A stretch of DNA of 64,000 nt from NCBI RefSeq assembly GCF_007993065.1, contig NZ_VOPL01000004.1:326864-390863 (forward strand), given 5' to 3'. This document shows positions 28,103 through 36,446 of this stretch, in pieces; position 1 is the first letter of the stretch; each line of letters begins with the position of its first letter. Under the pieces are notes generated by a model. It did no database searches and was not told the DNA's origin. It saw nothing but the letters and a program-made list of their open reading frames with translations. The DNA is from Paracoccus aurantiacus (GTDB lineage Bacteria; Pseudomonadota; Alphaproteobacteria; Rhodobacterales; Rhodobacteraceae). The position numbers were made by a program, and so were the translations under genes.

Positions 28103-28124
28103 AGGCCAGCCCTTGACCGGGTGT

Positions 28125-28988
28125 TCAGACCCATTTCGCCAGCGGTGGCAGGCTCATCAGCACGGCATCGGCATTGTGGCCTGTCTCCAGCCCGAATTTC
28201 GTGCCGCGGTCATAGACGAGGTTATATTCCGCATAGAGCCCGCGATGGATCAGCTGGGCATCCTTGTCGGCCTCATCCCAGTCATGTGTCATGCGGGCCT
28301 CGGCCAGTGGAAGAAAGGCGGGAAGGAAGGCTTCACCCACGGCACGGGTGAACGCGAAATCGGCCCGCCAGTCGCCGGTATTCAGATCGTCATAGAATAT
28401 CCCGCCGACGCCGCGCGCACGCCCGCGATGGGGGATGAAGAAATACTCGTCTGCCCATGCCTTGAAGCGAGCGTAATAGGACGCGTCATGCGGAGCGCAG
28501 GCATCCTGTAGCGTTGCGTGAAAATGTGCCGTATCTTCAGCATATTCAAGGCAAGGGTTCAGGTCAGCGCCGCCCCCGAACCACCACGCGCCCGGCGTCC
28601 AGAACATGCGCGTATTCATGTGAACGGCGGGCGAATGCGGGTTCTGCATATGCGCAACGAGGCTGATACCCGAGGCCCAGAAGCGCGGATCATCCTTCAT
28701 TCCCGGCACACCGCGCGCGGCCATTGCGGCCTGCGCGCGCGGTTGCAGCGTCCCGTGGACCTCGGACCAGTTGACGCCGACCTTCTCGAAGACACGTCCG
28801 CCGCGCATCACCGACATGATCCCGCCGCCGCCGTTTCCGGCCCGTTCTGTCGGCGTGACCTCGAACCGTCCGGACGGCTGGTCGCCGGGACCGCGATCCT
28901 CAAGCGCCTCGAAGGCGGTGGTGATACGATCGCGCAGCGTGCGAAACCAGTCAGCGGCTTCGCGGCGTTCGGCGGTCATCTCAGTCAT
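28125..28988 (-). CDS. hemF: Aerobic coproporphyrinogen III oxidase
   Basis: Oxygen-dependent decarboxylation of coproporphyrinogen III to protoporphyrinogen IX in heme synthesis. 287 residues. Family features include GGGGIMSVMRGGRVFEKVGV, SAVHMNTR-type SPAVHMNTRMF, FGGGADLNP, and the C-terminal EYNLVYDRGTKFGLETG. ATG 28988 follows AAGGTGAGCAAT; a longer open frame upstream overlaps the divergent promoter region and is not used. Confidence 0.96.
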   Translation of the reverse strand: MTEMTAERREAADWFRTLRDRITTAFEALEDRGPGDQPSGRFEVTPTERAGNGGGGIMSVMRGGRVFEKVGVNWSEVHGTLQPRAQAAMAARGVPGMKDDPRFWASGISLVAHMQNPHSPAVHMNTRMFWTPGAWWFGGGADLNPCLEYAEDTAHFHATLQDACAPHDASYYARFKAWADEYFFIPHRGRARGVGGIFYDDLNTGDWRADFAFTRAVGEAFLPAFLPLAEARMTHDWDEADKDAQLIHRGLYAEYNLVYDRGTKFGLETGHNADAVLMSLPPLAKWV

Positions 28989-29174
28989 ATTGCTCACCTT
29001 CGGTATCCGGTGCCCGGGTTGCGCTGTGCTATGCGCGCTGTCCGACTTAAAGGCGGCGCTGCCTGCCCGCAACTGCCGGCCTGCGGGGTGCGGCGATCTG
29101 CCCCGCAAGTGAAAGTTGAATTGCCGCTGCCAGCGACGACCGCTAGGCTGCGTTCAGTCAATGCCGAGGTCAGC

Positions 29175-29585
29175 ATGTTTCGTCAGATTGCCCTTCTCGT
29201 CCCACTGTCGCTGCTTGCGGCCTGCGGCACCCCGCAGGAGCGCTGCATAAGCGGCAACACGCGCGAATATCGCACCCTGCGCGGCCTTCTGGCCGAGAGC
29301 GAGGGCAATCTGGCGCGCGGATATGCCTGGGAGGAACGTCAGGTTGTCAGGGCCGAGCTGGGTTTCTGCCGCCGGCCCGTCCGCGACCGCGAAGGCGATA
29401 TCCGCTTTGTCGAATACAGCTGCTGGCGCGATGTCGTCGATACCGAGCGGTACCGCGTCCCCATCGACCCCGCCGCCGAGAAGCGCAAGCGCGATTATCT
29501 TGCCGGGAAACTTAACACCGAAACAGAGCGCGCGCGCCAGGTCGTCTCGGCATGCCGCAGCGCCTATCCAGAGGATGACGGCTGA
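29175..29585 (+). CDS. Small lipoprotein of unknown function
   Basis: 136 residues. Signal peptide with lipobox L-A-A-C-G (Cys about residue 16). The mature part has several Cys (ERCISG, LGFCRRP, EYSCWRD, SACRSA), probably two disulfides in the periplasm. GAGG lies 5 bases before ATG 29175. No family recognised. It is divergent from hemF and converges on the SDR gene with 4 bases between stops. Confidence 0.78.
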   Translation: MFRQIALLVPLSLLAACGTPQERCISGNTREYRTLRGLLAESEGNLARGYAWEERQVVRAELGFCRRPVRDREGDIRFVEYSCWRDVVDTERYRVPIDPAAEKRKRDYLAGKLNTETERARQVVSACRSAYPEDDG

Positions 29586-29589
29586 TCTG

Positions 29590-30393
29590 TCAGAAGATCG
29601 CAGCCTGCACCGGGTCAAGAAGGCTGCGCCCGCCATCGACATTGATGATCTGTCCCGTCACGAAGCTGGCCCCGTCGCCGACGAGATACAGCACGGCATC
29701 GGCCAGTTCCTCGGATTCCGCGATGCGGCCCATCGGGGTGCCCTTGATGATGCCGTCCCTCAGGCCCGGATCGTCCTTCAATGTCGCTTTCAGCTCAGTC
29801 GTCATGACAGAGCCGAAGGCGACCGAGTTCACGCGGATGCGGTGCGGCGCCAGTGCCAGTGCCATCGCGCGCGTGGCCTGATCCTGCGCCGCAGAGGCGA
29901 TGGAATAGGCCAGCAGGTCGGGGTGGGGACGCTGCGCAGCAAGCGTCGTCAGATTGACGATCGCGCCCGCCATTTCGGTGCTGTCGCTTTCCTTCGACTG
30001 CTGGATCATGCGCTTGGCCACGAGTTGCGACATGCGCAACCCCGCCAGCAGGTTCTGGCGCAGCATCTCCTCCAGATCAGCCTCGCTGCATTCAAGCGGA
30101 TTATTGCGCTTCACCAGCCGATGCGCATTCACCAGAATGTCCACGCGGTCGAATGCGTCGAGCGTCGCGGAAAGCAGGTTCGCCATCGACAGACGCTGGG
30201 ACATGTCGGCGCAGAAGCTTCTGGCGCGCGGATCCTCGCCGAAACGATCCATTTCGTTATCAAGCGATGCTTCGTCGCAATCGGCGAACATCACATTTGC
30301 GCCCCGTTCGAACAGGGCGCGCGCCACTGCCAGACCGACGCCGCGACCGGCCCCGGTGACAATGGCAGTCTTGCCAGAGACGGAATTGCTCAT
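29590..30393 (-). CDS. SDR-family protein with altered catalytic residues
   Basis: 267 residues, Rossmann fold. The coenzyme motif TGAGRGVGLA (about residues 13-22) is intact, as is the terminal TGQIINVDGG. The catalytic triad is not: the Tyr motif reads YSIAS, with Ser in place of the required Lys, and the preceding catalytic Ser position is Thr (NLTTLAAQ). The usual NNAG reads NAHR. It may bind NAD(P) without classical dehydrogenase activity. Its ATG overlaps the stop of the upstream methyltransferase gene by 4 bases. Confidence 0.85.
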   Translation of the reverse strand: MSNSVSGKTAIVTGAGRGVGLAVARALFERGANVMFADCDEASLDNEMDRFGEDPRARSFCADMSQRLSMANLLSATLDAFDRVDILVNAHRLVKRNNPLECSEADLEEMLRQNLLAGLRMSQLVAKRMIQQSKESDSTEMAGAIVNLTTLAAQRPHPDLLAYSIASAAQDQATRAMALALAPHRIRVNSVAFGSVMTTELKATLKDDPGLRDGIIKGTPMGRIAESEELADAVLYLVGDGASFVTGQIINVDGGRSLLDPVQAAIF

Positions 30394-31373
30394 TTCACTC
30401 TCCTGTTCCGCGCGCCGGATGCTGTCAGGATCTTGAAGCGATTATCCCCGCCGATCTCTGACATTTCGGCAAAGTGACGCGCAAGTTCTGCTTCATAGGG
30501 CAGGTGGCGGTTGGCAACCATCCACAACCGGCCGGCTCCGGTCAGAAGCGACGCTGCGGCACCGATGAAGGCGCTGCCCAGACCGGGATCGGCGGCACGT
30601 CCCTGATGAAATGGCGGATTCATGATGACCCCGTTCACCGGCTCTGTCAGCCGGAAGCTGCGGGCATCAGCCCAATGAAAACGGGCGCGCGCGTCGTCTA
30701 TATTTGCCTTCGCGCAGTCAAGCGCCGTCAGCTCGGCCTCGACCAGATGCAGCTGATCGACGCCCTGCCGCTTCAGGATCTGCGCTGATAGCCACCCCCA
30801 TCCAGCGCCGAGATCGACAATACGCGTCGGCAGTTTCGCCGGTAACGCATCCGCCAGCGCCTGAGAGCCGGGGTCGATTTTCGCGGCGGAAAACACGCCG
30901 GGACGTGTGATGAATCCGGGTGCGACCTCGATTTCTGCCCCCGCCCAGTCTGCGGGGATTGCCGATGGGTCCTCGACACGGGCGATCTTGCCATGGGCTT
31001 TCGAGTGAAGATCAGATATTCCACCGAGAGTTTTGATTTCCTTAAGGATTGACTCGATCCCGTCGGTCTTCTGCCCGTCGATCCAAAGCGCGCCGCCCGG
31101 TCCAAGATGGGCGGCTGCCTGCGCGATCCGGGCTTTCGCGGCATCGCGTGCGCGGGGCAAGGTCACAAGAATTGTGTCGAATTCGCCGTTGATCTGCGTC
31201 GCGACATCGAACCCGCGCGCCTTCAGGGCGCCGTGATGCTGCGCCATCGTCTCGACGATCAGCGTTTCAGCCTTGTCGAATGGTGTCAGATCCTCGGCCC
31301 CGTCTGCGCCAATGACCAGCATGCGCCCCGTCGCACCGTCCGGGAAGGCGAGTTCCAGCCGCGGAGTTCGCAT
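30390..31373 (-). CDS. RsmC-like class I methyltransferase
   Basis: 327 residues. The C-terminal half has the SAM site VDLGAGWGWLSAQILKR and the N-P-P-F motif in GVIMNPPFHQGRAADPG, the hallmark of guanine-N2 rRNA/tRNA methyltransferases such as RsmC (16S rRNA G1207). The N-terminal half is a degenerate methyltransferase-like domain, as in RsmC. It lies 3 bases after clpS and overlaps the SDR gene by 4, forming a clpS-methyltransferase-SDR operon. Confidence 0.85.
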   Translation of the reverse strand: MRTPRLELAFPDGATGRMLVIGADGAEDLTPFDKAETLIVETMAQHHGALKARGFDVATQINGEFDTILVTLPRARDAAKARIAQAAAHLGPGGALWIDGQKTDGIESILKEIKTLGGISDLHSKAHGKIARVEDPSAIPADWAGAEIEVAPGFITRPGVFSAAKIDPGSQALADALPAKLPTRIVDLGAGWGWLSAQILKRQGVDQLHLVEAELTALDCAKANIDDARARFHWADARSFRLTEPVNGVIMNPPFHQGRAADPGLGSAFIGAAASLLTGAGRLWMVANRHLPYEAELARHFAEMSEIGGDNRFKILTASGARNRRVK

Positions 31374-31376
31374 GAG

Positions 31377-31694
31377 CTATTCTTTTTCCATCGTGCATTG
31401 CAGCGGATGCTGCTGGCGTCGCGCCAGTTCCATCACCTGCGCGACCTTCGTTTCTGCAACCTCGTGCGAGAAAACGCCAACGACCGCAATTCCCTTGCGG
31501 TGGACCGTCAGCATGATTTCCATGGCCTGTGCATGGGTCATCGCGAACAGCCTTTCAAGCACATGAACAACGAACTCCATCGGTGTGAAGTCGTCATTCA
31601 GAAGCAGCACCTTATACATCGGCGGACGCTGCGTCTTGGTGCGCGGTTTAACGGCGAGGTCGGTCTCCTCGCGGTGGACGGGATCCTGGGGCAT
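31377..31694 (-). CDS. clpS: ClpS adaptor of the ClpAP protease
   Basis: 105 residues. Hands N-end-rule substrates to ClpA. The core motif is [23 protein letters not shown], where Asn-Asp-Asp and Thr-Pro-Met shape the N-degron pocket; [20 protein letters not shown] contains the binding His. The start is uncertain: ATG 31694 (MPQDPV) fits the usual short disordered lead, while an in-frame ATG at 31748 would add 18 residues; neither has a strong ribosome site. Confidence 0.93.
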   Translation of the reverse strand: MPQDPVHREETDLAVKPRTKTQRPPMYKVLLLNDDFTPMEFVVHVLERLFAMTHAQAMEIMLTVHRKGIAVVGVFSHEVAETKVAQVMELARRQQHPLQCTMEKE

Positions 31695-31826
31695 GGCGGT
31701 CGATATCGGGTGAAGCTGACTGTTAGGCGCAAATATAAGGCGTTTCATCGCGAATGTAACCCCGGCAGATAAAGCGGTTTCCGGCCGAGCAAGTCGCGCG
31801 GATGTGAAAATACGTCAAATGCAAGG

Positions 31827-31855
31827 TTCCCGCACCGGAATCTCTGTGCTATTGT
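31827..31855 (+). promoter_or_regulatory. Candidate promoter for the D,D-carboxypeptidase gene
   Basis: TTCCCG, 17 bases, TATTGT, ending about 60 bases before the GTG start. The -35 is weak. It is the best pair I see in the divergent clpS gap. Confidence 0.3.
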
Positions 31856-31915
31856 CAGAAAATTAACGACGGTCTGCTAAAAAATGGACCGCAACAGGCA
31901 GAAGAGATCGAGACA

Positions 31916-33565
31916 GTGACCAGATTCCGCACGTTGTTCCGCGCAGGACTGCTGACGTTTTTCGCGTTCCTGATTCCCCTCGCAGCGCAGGCCGCGCCCT
32001 TCGCGGCATTTGTCATGGACGGCCGAACAGGCAAGCAGATCCATGCGCAGAATGCCGATACAAGGCTGCATCCGGCTTCGCTTACCAAGATGATGACGCT
32101 CTATATGGCGTTTACCGCGATCGAACGTGGGCAGGTGCGTCTGGATACGCGCTTTACCGTGTCCTCGCGCGCCGCGGCCGAACCGCCTTCGCGTCTGGGC
32201 CTCAGGGCCGGCCAGCAGATCGAGCTGCGCTATCTGATCCGCGCGGCTGCGGTGAAATCCGCCAATGACGCGGCAACCGTGATCGGCGAGAACCTTGCCG
32301 GATCGGTGCCGCAATTCGCGGCCCAGATGACCGGCATGGCGCAAGCGCTCGGCATGCGGAATACCCAGTTCCGCAACGCCAACGGGCTGACGGAATCCGG
32401 GCACTTCTCGACTGCGCGCGATATGACGACGCTCGGCCGTCGTCTGTTCTATGATTTCCCGCAATATTACTCGATCTTCTCGCGCCGTTCCGCAGATGCC
32501 GGGATCGCGACGGTTCGATCGACGAACCGGACCTTTCTTGACAACTATGCCGGCGCTGACGGGATCAAGACGGGATATACCCGCGCCGCTGGCTTCAACC
32601 TCACCGCCTCGGCGCAGCGGGGGTCCAAGCGCATAATCGCAACGGTTCTGGGCGGCACCTCGACCGCGCAGCGCAACGCGGTCATGGCACAGCTTCTGGA
32701 TATGGGCTTTGGCAAGGCGCCGACGCGGGTGAAGGAAATAAAGCCCGCCCCGCCGCAATATATCGTCGAGCACAAGTCGAGCCGTAAGGTTACGGTCGCT
32801 GCGGCACAAAAAAGTTCCGCCAGGCCGACGGCCAAGGCTGCTGTGCCGGCTTCCGTCGCCAAGGCGTCTGTTGCTTCGAAAAGCCTCAATTCGGCATTGA
32901 ACGAGGCGATGGCCCTCGCGGCGAGCGAGCCGCCCGCACGGCAGCCAACTGGCGCTGAGCAAAGCAGCGCCGGTGTTCGGCTGGCCAGCAGCGCCCGACC
33001 GCCCGGTCGCCCCGGCGGTCGTGCCAGCGCGGCGGATGAGGCAGTCAAGACGGCGCTTGCCGATACTGCGCCCGCTGCGTCGTCGGTCAGCGGCGGGCTT
33101 TCGGTATCGGCGCGTCCGGTCGCGGCACCGCGCGGCCGCGCGGTCGCCACGCAGACGGCTGCCGCCGCAAGCACGGCAAATATCGTTCCAGCAGCCGCGT
33201 CCGATGATCTTGCGCTCGAGGCTTCGCCGAAGCCGCAGCGCCGCTCCGAAACGGTCATCGTTGGCGAGGGCGGCGGCTCGGGTCCAGAGCGCAAGCCTAC
33301 CGAAAAGGTCGCGCGTGCTTCATCCTCGGGTGGGCAGGCATGGGGGGTTTCGCTTGGCCGATACAGAAACCGCGATCAGGCCGACGAGCGGCTGATCCAG
33401 GTTGCCATGCAGGAATCCGACGCGCTTGACGGTGCGCTCCGCCACATCCGTGAATCCTCCAAGGGCTATGAGGCGACTTTTGTCGGGTTGTCCCAATCCG
33501 CCGCCGCAAAGGCCTGCGCGAATCTGAGCGCGCAGGATCAGCGCTGTGACGTGACCGCGCCGTAG
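31916..33565 (+). CDS. D-alanyl-D-alanine carboxypeptidase with SPOR domain
   Basis: 549 residues. A signal peptide (cleavage near AAQA-AP) leads to a peptidase S11 domain with Ser-Leu-Thr-Lys (S55, K58), Ser-Ala-Asn (115-117) and Lys-Thr-Gly (218-220), all catalytic motifs intact. A long Ala/Pro/Ser-rich linker (about 285-470) ends in a SPOR domain (from about WGVSLGRYRNRDQAD), which binds denuded septal glycan. It trims peptidoglycan pentapeptides in the periplasm, probably at the division site. Start is a GTG preceded by AGAAGAGA. A strong terminator follows. Confidence 0.93.
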   Translation: MTRFRTLFRAGLLTFFAFLIPLAAQAAPFAAFVMDGRTGKQIHAQNADTRLHPASLTKMMTLYMAFTAIERGQVRLDTRFTVSSRAAAEPPSRLGLRAGQQIELRYLIRAAAVKSANDAATVIGENLAGSVPQFAAQMTGMAQALGMRNTQFRNANGLTESGHFSTARDMTTLGRRLFYDFPQYYSIFSRRSADAGIATVRSTNRTFLDNYAGADGIKTGYTRAAGFNLTASAQRGSKRIIATVLGGTSTAQRNAVMAQLLDMGFGKAPTRVKEIKPAPPQYIVEHKSSRKVTVAAAQKSSARPTAKAAVPASVAKASVASKSLNSALNEAMALAASEPPARQPTGAEQSSAGVRLASSARPPGRPGGRASAADEAVKTALADTAPAASSVSGGLSVSARPVAAPRGRAVATQTAAAASTANIVPAAASDDLALEASPKPQRRSETVIVGEGGGSGPERKPTEKVARASSSGGQAWGVSLGRYRNRDQADERLIQVAMQESDALDGALRHIRESSKGYEATFVGLSQSAAAKACANLSAQDQRCDVTAP

Positions 33566-33598
33566 CGCGCCGTTATCTGACTACCACTCAAAATGACG

Positions 33599-33626
33599 AA
33601 AGCCACGCCCCACGGCGTGGCTTTTT
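33599..33626 (+). terminator. Rho-independent terminator
   Basis: A perfect 11-bp stem (AAAGCCACGCC / GGCGTGGCTTT) with a CCAC loop ends in TTTTTC, 33 bases after the carboxypeptidase stop. The A-run on the other arm lets it work also for the convergent dehydrogenase gene. Confidence 0.85.
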
Positions 33627-33678
33627 CGCTTCTGTGAAGATCTGCAGGATCAGGCGCCGATAAGGTGCAACAGGCGCG

Positions 33679-34668
33679 TCACAGCATGTCGGGAAGCACA
33701 AGGTCGGCGGGCCGCTCGTCACGGCTGAAACTCTCGATATTGTCGATGACCTTTTCGCCCATCTCGATCCGGCCTTCCAGCGTTGCGCTGCCCATATGCG
33801 GCAAAAGCATGACATTCGGCAGGTTTCGCAGCCTGGGATTGGCTTCTTGTCCGTGTTCATACACGTCCAGGCCGGCGCCGGCGATTTCGCCCGCGCGCAA
33901 CATCCGTGTCAGGGCATTCTCGTCGATCACTTCGCCACGCGATGTGTTGATGACCACCGCGCTCGGCTTCAGCAGCTTGAGGCGGCGGGCCGACAGCAGA
34001 TGGAAGGTCGCTGGGGTGTGCGCGGCGTTGACGCTGATGATATCCATCTGCCCCATCATCCAGTCCAGGCTCTCCCACCATTTTGCCGACAGGGCCTGTT
34101 CAATGTCTGGGCTCAGGCGCGTCCGGCTGTGATAATGCACTTCCATCCCGAAGGCGCGGGCGCGATGCGCGATCGCCTGTCCGATACGGCCCATCCCGAC
34201 AATGCCCAGCTTGCGTCCGCCAATGCGCCCGCCCAGAAAGGCCGTTGGCGACCAGCCATCCCACATACCCGACTGCATCACCGCGACGCCCTCGGCCAGT
34301 CGTCTGGTTACACCGATGATAAGCGCCATCGCCATATCGGCAGTATCCTCTGTCAGAACGCCCGGCGTGTTGGTCACGGAAATCCCGCGCTCATGCGCCG
34401 CGCCCAGGCTGATGTGATCGACGCCCGCGCCGTAATTCGCGATCAGCTTCAATCTGTCCCCGGCCTCGGCCAGCAGATCGGCGTCGATCCGGTCGGACAG
34501 GGTGGGCACGATAACATCGCTGTCGCGCATCGCTTCCAACAGTTCGGCGCGGGTAAAGCGATGGTCGTCCTCGTTCAGCGTCACGTCGAAAAGCGCAGCC
34601 ATACGATCCTGCACAGGATCGGGCAGGCGTCGCGTAACGGCCACACGAAGTCGGGAATCGGTAGTCAT
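33679..34668 (-). CDS. D-2-hydroxyacid dehydrogenase (glyoxylate/hydroxypyruvate reductase type)
   Basis: 329 residues. NAD(P)-binding motif GIVGMGRIGQAIAHRARAFG, catalytic Arg in NTSRGEVIDENAL, Glu in AGAGLDVYEHG and catalytic His in LLPHMGSAT. The 2-hydroxyacid dehydrogenase signature is complete. Probably reduces glyoxylate or hydroxypyruvate; formate dehydrogenase-specific insertions are absent. ATG 34668 follows AGGGAGGAAG. Single gene, divergent from the SH3 gene. Confidence 0.9.
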   Translation of the reverse strand: MTTDSRLRVAVTRRLPDPVQDRMAALFDVTLNEDDHRFTRAELLEAMRDSDVIVPTLSDRIDADLLAEAGDRLKLIANYGAGVDHISLGAAHERGISVTNTPGVLTEDTADMAMALIIGVTRRLAEGVAVMQSGMWDGWSPTAFLGGRIGGRKLGIVGMGRIGQAIAHRARAFGMEVHYHSRTRLSPDIEQALSAKWWESLDWMMGQMDIISVNAAHTPATFHLLSARRLKLLKPSAVVINTSRGEVIDENALTRMLRAGEIAGAGLDVYEHGQEANPRLRNLPNVMLLPHMGSATLEGRIEMGEKVIDNIESFSRDERPADLVLPDML

Positions 34669-34832
34669 GAACGCTTCCTCCCTTTCAAGTCGCCGCGCCT
34701 TGGGGCAAATTGCACCTGATAGGGGCACAGGCACAAGACCCCGAAAGCCGCGCAACGTCGCGGCAGAGGCAGGCGGCGCAAGTCGCGGAACAAAACGGCG
34801 GCAACGACCGCTATCGAGGGCAGGTAGAGCAG

Positions 34833-35630
34833 ATGGCACATATCTCTCCGTCACTGCGTCGTGCGATTGGCACGGCGAAGCGGAACAGATTCGTACATGG
34901 TGGCGAGCGAACCGATCTCGGCGCGATCTGGCGCGGCATCGGCTGGCCTGCCAGGACAGTTCTTGGGGCAGGCGCAGTTGCAATCGCATTCGCGGTCTTC
35001 GCGCCGGCGCATGCGCTAAGCAATGATGACGGTGCCACGCCCGAGAATGCGGCAGCGATGACATCGCCGGCAGCGACTGCCAGCAGCGATGCGGCGCCGC
35101 CCGCCGCGCCGGTTCAGGCAGCGCTTGCCGAGAGCCCGCGCCCGGCGGCCCGCCCGACGCAGCTGGCCGCCGTTCAGCCTGCCGCGCCGGTCGCGGAGGT
35201 CGCGCGCGGCCCGGTCACAAGATTGCCGCTTCCGCGCTTCGTTTCGCTGAAGGGCGATGAAGGGAATGCACGGCGCGGCCCATCGCTTTCGCATCGTATC
35301 GACTGGGTCTTCCGTCATGCGGGTATGCCGCTGCGCGTCGTCGGAGAGTTCGGCCACTGGCGCCGGGTCGAGGATCGTGACGGGGCTGGCGGCTGGGTTC
35401 ATTATCGCCTGCTGTCAGGCGTCCGCACCGCCATCGTGCAAGCGGACATGGTCGAGCTTCGCGCGCGACCGGACCTGAATGCTGGCGTGATCGCGATGGC
35501 AGAGGGCGGGGCGATTGTCCGGCTTGGCGAATGCGAGCCGGACTGGTGCCGCATCTCTGGCGGTGGCGCGAAAGGCTGGGTGCCCAAAAGCGCGATCTGG
35601 GGTGTCGATGCGGCAGAAGTCCGCGACTGA
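34833..35630 (+). CDS. Periplasmic SH3-domain protein
   Basis: 265 residues. A hydrophilic N-terminus of ~30 residues is followed by one hydrophobic segment (TVLGAGAVAIAFAVFAPAHA), acting as signal or anchor, and an Ala/Pro-rich linker. Two bacterial SH3 repeats follow (VSLKGDEGNARRGPSLSHRI...WRRVEDRDGAGGWVHYRLL and ELRARPDLNAGVIAMAEGG...GWVPKSAIWG). Such proteins probably bind the cell wall. The ribosome site is weak. A terminator follows at 35653. Confidence 0.82.
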   Translation: MAHISPSLRRAIGTAKRNRFVHGGERTDLGAIWRGIGWPARTVLGAGAVAIAFAVFAPAHALSNDDGATPENAAAMTSPAATASSDAAPPAAPVQAALAESPRPAARPTQLAAVQPAAPVAEVARGPVTRLPLPRFVSLKGDEGNARRGPSLSHRIDWVFRHAGMPLRVVGEFGHWRRVEDRDGAGGWVHYRLLSGVRTAIVQADMVELRARPDLNAGVIAMAEGGAIVRLGECEPDWCRISGGGAKGWVPKSAIWGVDAAEVRD

Positions 35631-35652
35631 TCGCGACTGGAAATTGCAAGCG

Positions 35653-35690
35653 AGCGCCGCGGACCTGCCGGTCTGCGGCGCTTTCGTTTC
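35653..35690 (+). terminator. Rho-independent terminator
   Basis: A 13-bp stem with one G-T pair (AGCGCCGCGGACC / GGTCTGCGGCGCT) closes a TGCC loop and is followed by TTCGTTTC, 22 bases after the SH3 gene. Confidence 0.75.
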
Positions 35691-35829
35691 AGCCGTATTG
35701 CCCAGGTGCAGATCGGCAAACAGCTTGGTTATCGTCATGTCTCGGGGGCCGCGAGCGTCGCGCTTCCGGGGCAGCAACCGGCAGGAATCCGGCGGCCATT
35801 CGCGCGCCCGAAAAACTTGCGAAACCCTC

Positions 35830-35858
35830 TTGCGAAGCGCGCGCCCCTCGTCTACATC
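35830..35858 (+). promoter_or_regulatory. Candidate tRNA-Thr promoter
   Basis: TTGCGA, 17 bases, TACATC; transcription would begin about 20 bases before the tRNA. Confidence 0.45.
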
Positions 35859-35885
35859 GCCCCCCACGGTCAGAAGATCGCAGGC

Positions 35886-35960
<75 letters not shown>

Positions 35961-36446
35961 TTTCACCATTCAGACCTGTAAAATCCCTGAAACCTTGAAG
36001 GGAAAGTCAGTTCTTATAGTTCCATACCCATTGTTTCGGCGGTATCTCAGAGGCTCTGCGAGGCTGGTCTGAGCATTGTCTGCTGCTCTGAATTATTGAA
36101 ATTATTGTAAATATTGCAATGTCTTGATGGAAAGCGGAGCGTTCCAAACCATCCCCCTGGCTTGCCAGCTCGGAAGCTCTCTCGTGGCCTTTTCGATCAA
36201 AAAGAGTTTCTGCCGCTCCAGAGCGTCGTTCGCTCTTCCAGCTTTGGCGACCGTGCAGTTCTCGGTATCGACCAGACGTCGGGAAGCGCACATAGCGCAA
36301 TCCCCTGACATTGAGCGCGTAGCCGGATCCGCTTCACCCTGAATATGAGGGAGAACTGGTGTGGATCGTGGGCCCAAGCCAAGACTGACGAAGCAGCATT
36401 CCGCAGTGCAGCATCGCGATGCGTGCGCCGGGGCTATCTTCGGCGC
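35961..36446. other. Gene-poor, AT-richer stretch after tRNA-Thr
   Basis: 486 bases with only weak open frames. The first part has AT-rich runs (36085-36125) unlike the rest of the window. I found no second copy of the tRNA 3' end here or before 38 kb and no integrase, so an integration scar is possible but unproven. Confidence 0.5.
36102..36377 (-). CDS. Doubtful 91-residue open frame
   Basis: The most protein-like frame in the stretch after tRNA-Thr, with SMSGDCAMCASRRLVDTENC and a C-terminal TLQYLQ. No family, no clear ribosome site, and codon choice is less biased than in neighbours. It could be a gene remnant or chance. Confidence 0.2.
   Translation of the reverse strand: MGPRSTPVLPHIQGEADPATRSMSGDCAMCASRRLVDTENCTVAKAGRANDALERQKLFLIEKATRELPSWQARGMVWNAPLSIKTLQYLQ

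Noticed and set aside
36007..36300. 97-codon minus-strand frame after tRNA-Thr
   Set aside because: Overlaps another weak frame, no family, no ribosome site.
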